The notes under the pieces were generated by a model that saw nothing but the letters and a program-made list of their open reading frames with translations, ran no database searches and had not been told where the DNA came from. DNA of 64,000 nucleotides from JARFQH01 sp963825595 (GTDB lineage: Bacteria; Desulfobacterota; Desulfobacteria; Desulfobacterales; SG8-13): the NCBI GenBank assembly GCA_963825595.1, contig CAWGUE010000013.1, positions 62,001 through 126,000 on the forward strand, written 5' to 3'. This document shows, piece by piece, positions 27,310-35,228 of this stretch (position 1 is its first letter; each line of letters starts with the position of its first letter). Both the position numbers and the translations under genes were made by a program.

Positions 27310-28569
27310 ATGATACAACTAATACGAGGGTTCAAGGACATTTTGCCGGGGGAAATAGAGACCTGGCAGTGGATCGAACGAACGGTCGCCGCGCTGTTCG
27401 GAGATTTTGGATTCAAGGAAATCCGGATCCCGGTCATGGAACGCACGGAGTTATTTGCCCGCAGCATCGGGGAAGATACCGATATCGTCGAGAAAGAAAT
27501 GTACACTTTCCCGGATCGCAAGGGTGATTTAATCACCTTGCGGCCGGAGGCAACGGCCTCGATCGTGCGTGCGTATATTCAGCACCGCCTGTATGCAGCG
27601 GATCCGGTCCAGAAATTCTATACCATCGGACCCATGTTTCGCCGCGAACGTCCCCAGAAAGGGCGCTATCGCCAGTTTTATCAGATTAACGCCGAAGTCT
27701 TCGGTATTGCTTCGCCCCTGATCGATGTGCAATTGATTTTTTTGTTGATGACATTGCTGAACCGGCTCGGGGTGGCCAATGTACAGGCCCACATCAACTC
27801 TCTTGGCTGCCCTGACTGCCGTCCGAACTACCGTCTGGCCCTCGCCGATTACCTTGCGAGTGTCAGCGACAGTCTTTGTAAGGATTGCCGCAGAAGGCGG
27901 GAGCGTAATCCACTGCGGGTGCTTGACTGCAAGGTGCCTTCCTGCCGGCAGGCGATGACCGATGCCCCGTCCATCCTCGACCATTTGTGTGACGACTGCC
28001 GCCATGATTTTGACTTGGTTCGGGAATCACTCGAGCGACTCGGTGTGGCATATGTGACCGACAAGCGACTGGTCAGGGGACTCGACTATTACACGCGGAC
28101 CACCTTTGAGATCCAAACCGGGGCACTGGGCGCCCAAAGTGCGGTTGCCGGAGGCGGCCGTTATGACGGGCTGGTAAAAGTCCTCGGCGGTCCGGACATG
28201 CCGGCCACCGGGTTTGCCATCGGTCTGGATCGACTGGCGGAAATTGTGGCGCAGCAAGAGCGAGGACACCTAAAAACACCGGATTTATACGTGGCCGCTT
28301 TGGGCAGGGCAGGGCAGAGACAGGCGTTTTTGTGGATCTGTCGCTGGTGTGATCAGGGCCTCTGGGTCGAGATGGATTACGGCGATCGAAGCCTCAAGAG
28401 TCAGATGAAGCGGGCCGACAAATTAGGTGCGGATTTCGTGATGATTATCGGCGACAATGAAATCAAGGAAGGGGCCGCTGTCCTGAGAAATATGAAGACC
28501 AAGAAACAGGTGCGGATCGAACTTGATGAAATCCTGGAAAAGGTGCCAGAGAACGTGCAGAGGCACTGA
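27310..28569 (+). CDS. hisS: Histidyl-tRNA synthetase
   Basis: A class II synthetase that charges tRNA-His. It begins MIQLIRGFKDILPGEIETW. Motif 1 and motif 2 are in place (TLRPEATASIVRAYIQH; FYTIGPMFRRERPQKGRYRQFYQINAE, which is the class II motif 2 loop). The histidine-specific RGLDYYTRTTFEI and GGGRYDGL segments, and motif 3 ATGFAIGLDRL, follow, with an anticodon-binding domain in the last about 95 residues. Four cysteine pairs around 170-230 (SLGCPDCRPNY, CKDCRRRRERNPLRVLDCKVPSC, CDDC) form a zinc-ribbon-like insertion common in this family. The usual neighbour aspS follows. Length 419 is normal. Confidence 0.96.
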   Translation: MIQLIRGFKDILPGEIETWQWIERTVAALFGDFGFKEIRIPVMERTELFARSIGEDTDIVEKEMYTFPDRKGDLITLRPEATASIVRAYIQHRLYAADPVQKFYTIGPMFRRERPQKGRYRQFYQINAEVFGIASPLIDVQLIFLLMTLLNRLGVANVQAHINSLGCPDCRPNYRLALADYLASVSDSLCKDCRRRRERNPLRVLDCKVPSCRQAMTDAPSILDHLCDDCRHDFDLVRESLERLGVAYVTDKRLVRGLDYYTRTTFEIQTGALGAQSAVAGGGRYDGLVKVLGGPDMPATGFAIGLDRLAEIVAQQERGHLKTPDLYVAALGRAGQRQAFLWICRWCDQGLWVEMDYGDRSLKSQMKRADKLGADFVMIIGDNEIKEGAAVLRNMKTKKQVRIELDEILEKVPENVQRH

Positions 28570-28625
28570 TATAGAATCGAGCCGAATGTTTTAAGGAGAA
28601 TGACAGTTGAAAGGAGTGGCAATCG

Positions 28626-30410
28626 TTGGCTGATAAACTCGGAAACATGCGCAGAACCCATTCATGCTGCGAACTGGGATTAGACGACGTCGGGAAAGAG
28701 GTTATCCTGATGGGTTGGGTGCAACGCCGACGGGACCACGGTGGCGTAATTTTTATCGACCTGAGGGACAGGAATGGGATCACCCAGGTGGTTTTCAACC
28801 CCGATGTGGCTGATGCGGTGCATGCAAAGGCGCACGCCATCAGGAGCGAGTTCGTTCTGGCGGTCCGCGGGACGGTGGATAATCGCCCGGAAGGAATGGT
28901 GAACCCCAAACTGAAGACCGGTGCCATCGAAGTGTTGGTTACGGAACTGAAAATTCTCAACAATGCCCAGACCCCGCCATTTATGATCGAAGACGACATT
29001 GAAGTCACCGAAACCGTGCGTCTGAGCAGCCGACACCTCGATTTGAGGCGTCCGCTGATGCAACGGAATATCCTTGCGCGTCATCGGGCAGCCGTTTCCG
29101 TGCGCTCTTATTTGAACGACAACGGGTTCCTCGATATCGAAACCCCATTTCTGACACGCAGCACGCCGGAAGGTGCGCGCGACTACCTCGTACCGAGCCG
29201 GGTCAACCCGGGGCAGTTTTACGCGTTGCCCCAGTCCCCCCAGCTGTTTAAGCAACTGCTGATGATTTCAGGTTTTGACCGCTATTATCAGATCGTGCGC
29301 TGCTTCAGGGACGAAGACCTCCGGGCGGACCGCCAGCCGGAGTTTACCCAGATCGACCTTGAAATGTCCTTTGTCGGTGAAGAGGACGTGATGGATATTG
29401 CCGAGGGAATGACAGCCAAACTTTTCCAGGATGTTCTCGGCGTAAAACTTGCCACACCTTTTGCGCGCCTGTCTTATGCCGAGGCTGTGGGTCGTTTTGG
29501 ACTCGACAAACCCGACACCCGGTTCGGCCTGGAGTTGACCGATGTTTCAGATATTGTGGTTAACACCGATTTCAAGGTCTTTTCGAACGTCGTAAAAAAG
29601 GGCGGCGTCGTAAAGGCCCTGAACGCCAAGGGTTGCATCGACATGTCGCGCAAAGATATCGACGATCTGACCGCTTTTGTCTCCGTCTATCGGGCCAAGG
29701 GACTCGCATGGATCAAGGTCAGGGACAATGAGTGGCAATCGCCGATTGCCAAGTTTTTCAGCGATTCAGAAAAGAACGATCTGTCGCGTTGCATCGACAT
29801 GCGACCCGGGGACCTTGTTTTTTTCGTTGCCGATCAGCCCAAAGTGACCAACGAGGCCCTCGGGCACTTGCGCAATCACTTGGGCAGGAAGCTCGAATTG
29901 ATCGATGAGAGCGCTTTCAACTTCGTCTGGGTGACCCAGTTCCCGTTGATGGAATACGATGAAAATGAAAAAAGGTACCAGGCCTTGCATCACCCCTTCA
30001 CGGCACCGTTGGAGGAAGATTACGATCTTCTTTCCAAAGATCCGCTGTCCGTCCGCTCGCGGGCCTACGACCTGGTTCTGAATGGTTCCGAAATCGGGGG
30101 TGGCAGCATCCGTATTCATCAGATTGATCTACAAGAAAAGGTATTCAACGCCTTGGGCATGGCACCGGAGGAATATCGGGAAAAGTTCGGCTTCCTCCTC
30201 TCGGCCCTCGACTCCGGCGCCCCGCCCCACGGCGGCATCGCTTTTGGACTCGATCGCTTGGTGATGCTGCTGTGCGGCCAGAGCTCCATCCGGGACGTCA
30301 TTGCTTTCCCCAAGACGCAGAAGGCTTCGTGCCTGCTGACAGGAGCGCCATCAGCGACGGCCAAAGCCCAATTGGACGAACTCTCGATCAGGCTGCGGCT
30401 GGTAGAATAG
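28626..30410 (+). CDS. aspS: Aspartyl-tRNA synthetase, bacterial type
   Basis: The anticodon-binding OB domain comes first (MGWVQRRRDHGGVIFIDLRDR). The class II core follows, with motif 2 FRDEDLRADRQPEFTQIDLEMSF, a GAD insertion domain (about 290-420) and motif 3 HGGIAFGLDRLVMLL. At 594 residues it has the bacterial length. Whether it is discriminating or also makes Asp-tRNA-Asn cannot be settled from sequence. A TTG start is chosen because AAAGGAG lies 9 bases upstream; an in-frame ATG 7 codons later lacks a ribosome site. Probably cotranscribed with hisS. Confidence 0.95.
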   Translation: MADKLGNMRRTHSCCELGLDDVGKEVILMGWVQRRRDHGGVIFIDLRDRNGITQVVFNPDVADAVHAKAHAIRSEFVLAVRGTVDNRPEGMVNPKLKTGAIEVLVTELKILNNAQTPPFMIEDDIEVTETVRLSSRHLDLRRPLMQRNILARHRAAVSVRSYLNDNGFLDIETPFLTRSTPEGARDYLVPSRVNPGQFYALPQSPQLFKQLLMISGFDRYYQIVRCFRDEDLRADRQPEFTQIDLEMSFVGEEDVMDIAEGMTAKLFQDVLGVKLATPFARLSYAEAVGRFGLDKPDTRFGLELTDVSDIVVNTDFKVFSNVVKKGGVVKALNAKGCIDMSRKDIDDLTAFVSVYRAKGLAWIKVRDNEWQSPIAKFFSDSEKNDLSRCIDMRPGDLVFFVADQPKVTNEALGHLRNHLGRKLELIDESAFNFVWVTQFPLMEYDENEKRYQALHHPFTAPLEEDYDLLSKDPLSVRSRAYDLVLNGSEIGGGSIRIHQIDLQEKVFNALGMAPEEYREKFGFLLSALDSGAPPHGGIAFGLDRLVMLLCGQSSIRDVIAFPKTQKASCLLTGAPSATAKAQLDELSIRLRLVE

Positions 30411-30504
30411 GCGATTCGGGGAAGACCCAGCGGTCCATTTTGGGGTTGACAATCGAACACGAGTCGACTAAGTAGGCATACTTTCTGGAAATCAAACTTC
30501 TTGT

Positions 30505-30580
30505 TCCTCGGTAGCTCAATAGGCAGAGCGGGTGGCTGTTAACCACTAGGTTGTAGGTTCGAGTCCTACCCGAGGAGCCA
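30505..30580 (+). tRNA. tRNA-Asn (GTT)
   Basis: The complete cloverleaf has acceptor TCCTCGG pairing with CCGAGGA, discriminator G and encoded CCA, a D arm with GGTAGCTCAATAGGCAGAGC, anticodon GTT in the loop CTGTTAA, and the T loop GGTTCGAGTCC. It lies 94 bases after aspS. Its 3' end overlaps by 15 bases the reading frame of the serine recombinase on the other strand. Confidence 0.97.
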
Positions 30581-32162
30581 AGAATCACTTGCTGTAAGAA
30601 CTTCGGCTCTTACAGCGCTTTTATTTTGTATGGTCGCCAGAATGCCTCGCGTGCTCGCTTCGATTTCCACCACCGGAAGCCGGATCGTAATCCTGTCAAT
30701 AAAAAGTCGCAGATAGCGCTTTACCGTCCTTCGGTTGGACCCGTTGCGGAAGGCTTCGTTTATGACATTCTGAAAATGATCGATTGTTTCGTCTTGAAAT
30801 AGATGTGGGGGAGGGGACTTCGGCCGGTTCAGCCGTTCAATGGCATTCTCAAGAAGCTCCTTTTTGTCCTTCAACTCCCGAATTCGTTCGGCCACAAGAT
30901 CGAGTTCCAATACGCCCGATTCGATAACCTCGTATTGCCGGGTTAACCGGTGTTTTACATCGTTGAGCTGAGTGGTCAACCGATCACGATTAACATCAGC
31001 TCTCTTGCTTGCACGCCCGAGCTGTCTGTAAATACCAGCGAGGAGCTTTTTAAGCCTGTCCCTTGTAAACAATCTGCGGGTCAGGTGGTCCAGGACGGCC
31101 GTTTCCAGTTTGTCGGCGGCAATGCGCTGGCCCAGGCAGGCGGCCTTTCCCTTGCGGAAATAATTGGCGCAGTTGTAATAGGTATACCTGCCGCCCTTTG
31201 CGGTTTCCAGGGCGAAACTGGCCCCGCACAGGCCACACTTGGCGATGCCGGTGAGAAGGGTCTTGGAGGTTGTGGCTGAGGGGTTGACCCGGGCCGTGAT
31301 CGGGTTGCGGCTTTCCTTCAAGGTCTTAGCCCGCTTCCAGGTGGGTTCATCCACGATGGGATCGACCGGGATCAGGATCCATTCGGACCTCGGGTTCGGC
31401 TTCTTTTGGCGACCGGTGGTTTTGTTGAAATAGTACCGGCCCACATACGACTCGTCGCCTATGATGGCAAGGACATTGTTTTTAGTCCACATGTGGCCAC
31501 GACGAAGGAGGCCTTCCTGGTTAAACTCGTTGGCAATGGCTTTGGCACCGGCCCCGGTTACATAATTGGTATAGATCCTCCGGACGATCCCGGCTTCCAC
31601 CGGATCGACGGCAAGCCGTGATTTGGTTCGCTTATTACCCATTCTCCTTTACAACACGAAACCCGAACTTTGGTTTGGAGCCATTATAATAGCCCTGGCG
31701 GGCGTTCTCCTTCAGAGCCCGCAGGGTATGAAATCCGTTGATGTTGCTCTCATATTCATCGATCAGCTCGAAGACCCCCTCTACAAAAATCCCCATGGGG
31801 TCATTATTAAATTCCTGGTTAATAGCGACTACCTTCACCCCGGCGTTACCGAGTTTGCGCTTCCAGAATTTGGCGCCAGTAGAATCGCGAAAGAACCGGC
31901 TGGTGTGAAGTGTGACAATCACGTCAAAGGGTCGGTCCTGACCCCGCGCTTGGGCCACCATCTCTTGGAACACTGGGCGGTTCTCGTCACGGCCCGAGGC
32001 ACCTGGCTCTACAAACTCACTCACCACCCGGTACCCTTTGTCTTTGCACCACTTTTGCATCTGGAGGATCTGGTCCGGGATGGACAGATCCTTCTCCGCC
32101 TGCCGACCGGTGCTCACCCGGGCATATAGGGCAACCCGTAGTTTCCTTTGTGAAGATTTCAT
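30566..32162 (-). pseudogene. Large serine recombinase split by a single-base frameshift, abutting tRNA-Asn
   Basis: Together the two frames make a phage/element-type large serine recombinase. The N-terminal piece (32162-31635) has the resolvase domain with catalytic Ser17 in LYARVSTGRQ and the VTLHTSRFFRD region. The second piece (31642-30566) has the recombinase domain (LAVDPVEAGIVRRIYTNYV) and a zinc ribbon (CGLCGASFALE ... CANYFRKGKAAC), then a coiled coil. The frames join at AATGGGTAAT: removing one G restores ENGNKRTKSR. An ATG overlapping the stop could allow reinitiation, but its ribosome site is too close. The last codons (WLLG, stop) are read from the tRNA-Asn 3' end. Confidence 0.85.
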
Positions 32163-32274
32163 TGAATGCTCCTTTCAACAGTGCCGACAGCAGCACGAGC
32201 TCCTCCTCCAGAACCACATCGGTGAGGTCCGGTAGTTGGCTAACTATCTGTAATGTAATATGATTGTCTCTCAT
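32017..32274 (-). CDS. Possible small protein upstream of the recombinase, uncertain
   Basis: The first about 37 residues (MRDNHITLQIVSQLPDLTDV and a Leu/Glu-rich helix) look protein-like and lie in the leader of the recombinase gene. The remainder overlaps the recombinase start in another frame and looks like a shadow. No ribosome site stands out. It could be a short regulator or nothing. Confidence 0.25.
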   Translation of the reverse strand: MRDNHITLQIVSQLPDLTDVVLEEELVLLSALLKGAFNEIFTKETTGCPICPGEHRSAGGEGSVHPGPDPPDAKVVQRQRVPGGE

Positions 32275-32348
32275 AAAAAACACAGCGTGAAGGCTAACGT
32301 CAACATTTGCAACGATAATGGCCGCTTCTACAAACCAAAAAATACAAA

Positions 32349-32672
32349 ACCGGCCAGGGTTGTCCAGGGTAGTCCTCAGTTACCCTGGACGGCGAAAACC
32401 CGCGTCGTTCTTAATTTGGTCAGGGTGACCAGGGTGGTCAGGGTTCAGAAAACTTTTTCAAAACAAGGACTGTTTTTTTATTTGTAGAAGTAGCCGGTGT
32501 GTGTTTTTCAAAGTTTGTAAGACCCTGACCACCCTGGTCACCCTGACCAGCCCGTGTCGGTCGGGGCCTCAAACCGGCCAGGGTAGGATTTGTATAACCC
32601 TGGCCACCCTGGCCGGTTTTGTATGTGTGTGTTGAACAAATGGATGAAAGAACCCTGGTCACCCTGACCACG
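32349..32672. repeat. Iteron-like block of GG(T/C)CAGGGT repeats with a 27-bp perfect inverted repeat
   Basis: The 9-mer GGTCAGGGT, or its GGCCAGGGT / GACCAGGGT variants, occurs about a dozen times on the two strands in 330 bases. The most striking part is three adjacent units at 32418-32444 that are the exact reverse complement of 32522-32548. A second pair (32568-32581 with about 32594-32616) is built on AAACCGGCCAGGGT. It lies between the recombinase and the primase fragment. Candidate replication origin, binding array, or hairpin-forming terminator of the element. Confidence 0.75.
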
Positions 32673-32678
32673 TTACGA

Positions 32679-33471
32679 TTAGTATAGTTTTTCGTGATCG
32701 ATTTCCCCGTCGATCTCCTTGGACCATAATATTTTAAAACCAATATATTCCTCGAACTGCTTTCGACATTCCCTAAGCGGTGGGAACTGGATCACTTGAA
32801 TCCTTATCCCTTTTTTTCTTGGCCTAAGCCGCTTCAATCCAGGACACATTGTTTTGATTTCCTTCATGAACAGATTTATCGCTGGAAGGTATTTCTCTGA
32901 GAGATTCTTACAAAATTCCTGAAATTCCATATAAAAGCTTCCTGTCTCAATGGGTTTTGAATCTCCCCAAGTCCAATCTACTTCTCTAAGGCGGGTAATC
33001 CAAAATTTTCCGGTGGGTGTGAAGGACCGCTCGATTTGATCCAGCAGGGCGTCTGTCCTCGGAAAGTCCCGCAAGTTTATTTCGGAATAATCCAGCCGCA
33101 GAAGATCATAGAGCATGGCTTCACGACCACCGTCCCTAATCTGCTTGAACAAGGCGTTGAAGTATTCTCTGTCACCGGTACGTGTGCCGGGCACGTCCAA
33201 CACGAAGAACCGCCGCTCTTTCGGCCCGGCCGGTATCACCCATTGATTGTTTGAGGCGATGATGAAGTTTGTATGATTTTGAACGGTCAGCGGGTCCTTG
33301 AATTTTTGCTCGCAGGTAATGGTTCTCTCTGTAATCAGCGCCTTGATGGCGCCCTCGGAGGATTTTTCACCGGCCCATACTGCCTCGTCCACGAAAGCCA
33401 GGATGCAATTTTTGAAGTGGGCATTAAAGCGACCGTGGAAAAGGTTTTGGTTCTGGATGGGGAGAAAATGA
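32679..33471 (-). pseudogene. C-terminal fragment of a phage/plasmid primase-helicase (DUF5906/SF3-like)
   Basis: The fragment starts inside the helicase core with HFLPIQNQNLFHGRFN. It continues CILAFVDEAVWAGEKSSEGA (Walker B-like DEA), then TNFIIASNNQWVIPAGPKERRFFVLDV (sensor region) and a wHTH-like tail. The preceding primase and Walker A sequence is missing: coding similarity stops exactly at the start codon of the plus-strand HU gene at 33472. It belongs to the same kind of integrative element as the nearby serine recombinase. Inactive as it stands. Confidence 0.8.
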
Positions 33472-33744
33472 ATGACGAAAGCAGAGTTGGTTGATCAGAT
33501 GGCAAAGGACGCGGGGATTTCAAAGGCTGCGGCAGGCAACGCACTGGACTCATTTATGAGTAACGTCACCAAGGCACTGAAAAAGAAGGACGGCAAGGTG
33601 AGGCTGGTCGGCTTCGGCACGTTTCAGAAAACTCGCCGCAAGGCACGAAAAGGCCGCAATCCGCAGACCGGAGAGGCGATCAAGATTAAGGCCAAGAACG
33701 TCGTAAAGTTTAAGGTTGGGAAGAAACTCAGCGCGGCCGTATAG
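33472..33744 (+). CDS. hup: HU-family DNA-binding protein, copy 1
   Basis: A histone-like DNA-bending protein of 90 residues, with MTKAELVDQMAKDAGISKAAA, the GFGTFQ core and the DNA-clasping arm RKARKGRNPQTGEAIKIKA. It is nearly identical, in DNA and protein, to the gene at 61971 and shares its 3' hairpin. The similarity ends at the ATG: upstream sequence is antisense primase, so the native promoter seen at 61941 is absent here. A GGGGAG 9 bases before the start, fortuitously part of the primase gene, could serve as ribosome site. Expression is doubtful unless an upstream promoter arose. Confidence 0.92.
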   Translation: MTKAELVDQMAKDAGISKAAAGNALDSFMSNVTKALKKKDGKVRLVGFGTFQKTRRKARKGRNPQTGEAIKIKAKNVVKFKVGKKLSAAV

Positions 33745-33760
33745 TTGCACCAATTTTTAG

Positions 33761-33804
33761 AAGGGGCGGTTTATCCGGTTAACGGGTAGAGCGCCCTTTC
33801 TATT
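33761..33804 (+). terminator. Terminator of HU copy 1
   Basis: AAGGGGCG (33761-33768) pairs with CGCCCTT (33792-33798), followed by TCTATTTC. It corresponds in position and sequence to the stronger terminator after HU copy 2. Confidence 0.65.
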
Positions 33805-33975
33805 TCTGGAGGATGCCGAACTAAGAGGGTAGGGTGATGAGGTAAACAATAAGGGCAGAGTCTTATTAGAGGCCCTGCCTTCATCATTTTCTGCAATGCG
33901 ATGCTGATTTCGTTTATTGATAATTTTGAATAATTTTCGTAGACAAACATACCATGAATACTGCCGACCGCTCGA

Positions 33976-34383
33976 TTGCACTGTTATCATCCTAAATACA
34001 ATCCGCTGAACAGGAGGGCCCCTGTTCCGAGGCCCGACTTCGCTATCTTAAAAAACGGTCAGATATTAGCCCTGCTGGATTCTAAATATAGAGATCTGTG
34101 GGACAAGAGTTTGCCAAGGGAGATGTTGTATCAATTGTCAATTTATGCCATGAGTCAGCAAGATAAACGTGAGGCGACCATTTTGTATCCTGTGGTTGGT
34201 GATCATGCAAAAGAGGCCAGGATCGAGATTCACGAACCGTTTTATGGAAGTGGTCAAGCACAAGTCGCCCTTCGGCCAATAAACCTGTTGCACCTAAATG
34301 AACTGGTTTTTGGGCCTCAAACGAGGCAAAACGAAAGAGACAGATCTGATTTTGCCCACTATCTTGCCTTCGGGAAAAATTGA
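33976..34383 (+). pseudogene. mcrC: C-terminal fragment of an McrC-like restriction component
   Basis: The fragment holds the PD-(D/E)xK-type nuclease end of McrC: PRPDFAILKNGQILALLDSKYRDL (Asp and Asp-x-Lys catalytic residues), then MLYQLSIYAMSQ and ATILYPVVGD. McrC proteins are about 350-450 residues and partner the GTPase McrB in cutting methylated DNA. Only 135 residues remain, with no N-terminus, ribosome site or mcrB, so it is a relic. It marks the border between the degraded element and the AT-rich array. Confidence 0.7.
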
Positions 34384-34394
34384 AGATAGCTTAT

Positions 34395-34507
34395 AAGTGT
34401 TTTATCGATAGTCCCGCCAAAAAGAAGGCCAAAACTTTACTATCAAGTTTTGGCCTTATCAGATAATCAGATTGTGATATTTCTCAGCGGGATTATTGAT
34501 AAAACTT
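34395..34507. repeat. 113-bp nested palindrome, MITE-like
   Basis: The outer arms AAGTGTTTTATCGATAGTCC (34395 on) and GGATTATTGATAAAACTT (ending 34507) are imperfect inverted repeats. Inside is a perfect 13-bp stem AAGGCCAAAACTT (34425-34437) / AAGTTTTGGCCTT (34445-34457) with a 7-base loop. The inner stem could terminate transcription from the McrC fragment. Confidence 0.65.
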
Positions 34508-34724
34508 GGCTGTACGAAGCCGTTATTTAAATTGGCATGAAATATGCTGTATGGGTAAAGTATTCACCTTCTCTTTTTCATCGTAATTACAGTGGGTAAT
34601 ATCACATACGAATGAAAAAATTGAAAGTAAAAATTTTATATCCTTGCATCATTAAATTAACGAAAATAACAAAATTAGAAAAATAGCCTGAAAAATAAAA
34701 ATGATGTTGGAAACGAATTGGGCA

Positions 34725-34749
34725 GCTACCGCGGAGCGGTTTCGTACAT
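34725..34749 (-). repeat. Orphan terminus of the IS91-like element
   Basis: Its reverse complement, ATGTACGAAACCGC followed by TCCGCGGTAGC, matches the left end of the element at 51843 (ATGTGTACGAAACCGC then TTCGCGGTAGC), apart from a 2-base deletion and one change. No transposase accompanies it. It abuts a repeat-A copy, exactly as the intact element abuts repeat B. Confidence 0.7.
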
Positions 34750-34750
34750 C

Positions 34751-34793
34751 CACATTATATCCATAGTTATGACTAACTCATGTTACTGGCAAG
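34751..34793 (+). repeat. Repeat A, short copy E1
   Basis: It carries TATATCCA and the terminal GTTACTGGCAAG of the dispersed repeat described at 47158. The left part is missing where the orphan IS91-like end begins. Confidence 0.45.
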
Positions 34794-35228
34794 AAACTTT
34801 GAAATTTTGGGAGCACGATATTTTTAATATATCATCTACCTATCTTCAGTTGGTGGGAAATTGTGATATTTTATGATATCGCAGGTTTTCGGAGGTGCCT
34901 TTTTTAGAAAATTATCTCAATGTATCACAACGCGCCTGGATTATATTAAATACCGAACTCGCATTATGAAATTGCCAATCAGCAATCGACCAACAGGAAC
35001 AATATATCATTTAGTTGATCATCAAAATGATATGGCACGCGACAGTATAAATGATCCATCATTGTTTATCACTTGATCCCTCAACTTATTCACTCTATAC
35101 ATAAAAATATAAAATTTTAGCGAGCCACAACTTATTGAAAAGTACTTCGATGGCTCCTTAAACCTGTATCTATTGCTGGTTGTTCATTATTGTCTCGATT
35201 TGAGTGGCCCTATCGCAGAGTTTGCCAA
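34794..35228. other. AT-rich gap without a supported gene
   Basis: Strongly AT-rich, with short frames that do not look like protein (a 67-codon frame at 34873-35076 was considered and left out). It should hold the promoter for the following hydrolase. Confidence 0.4.
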
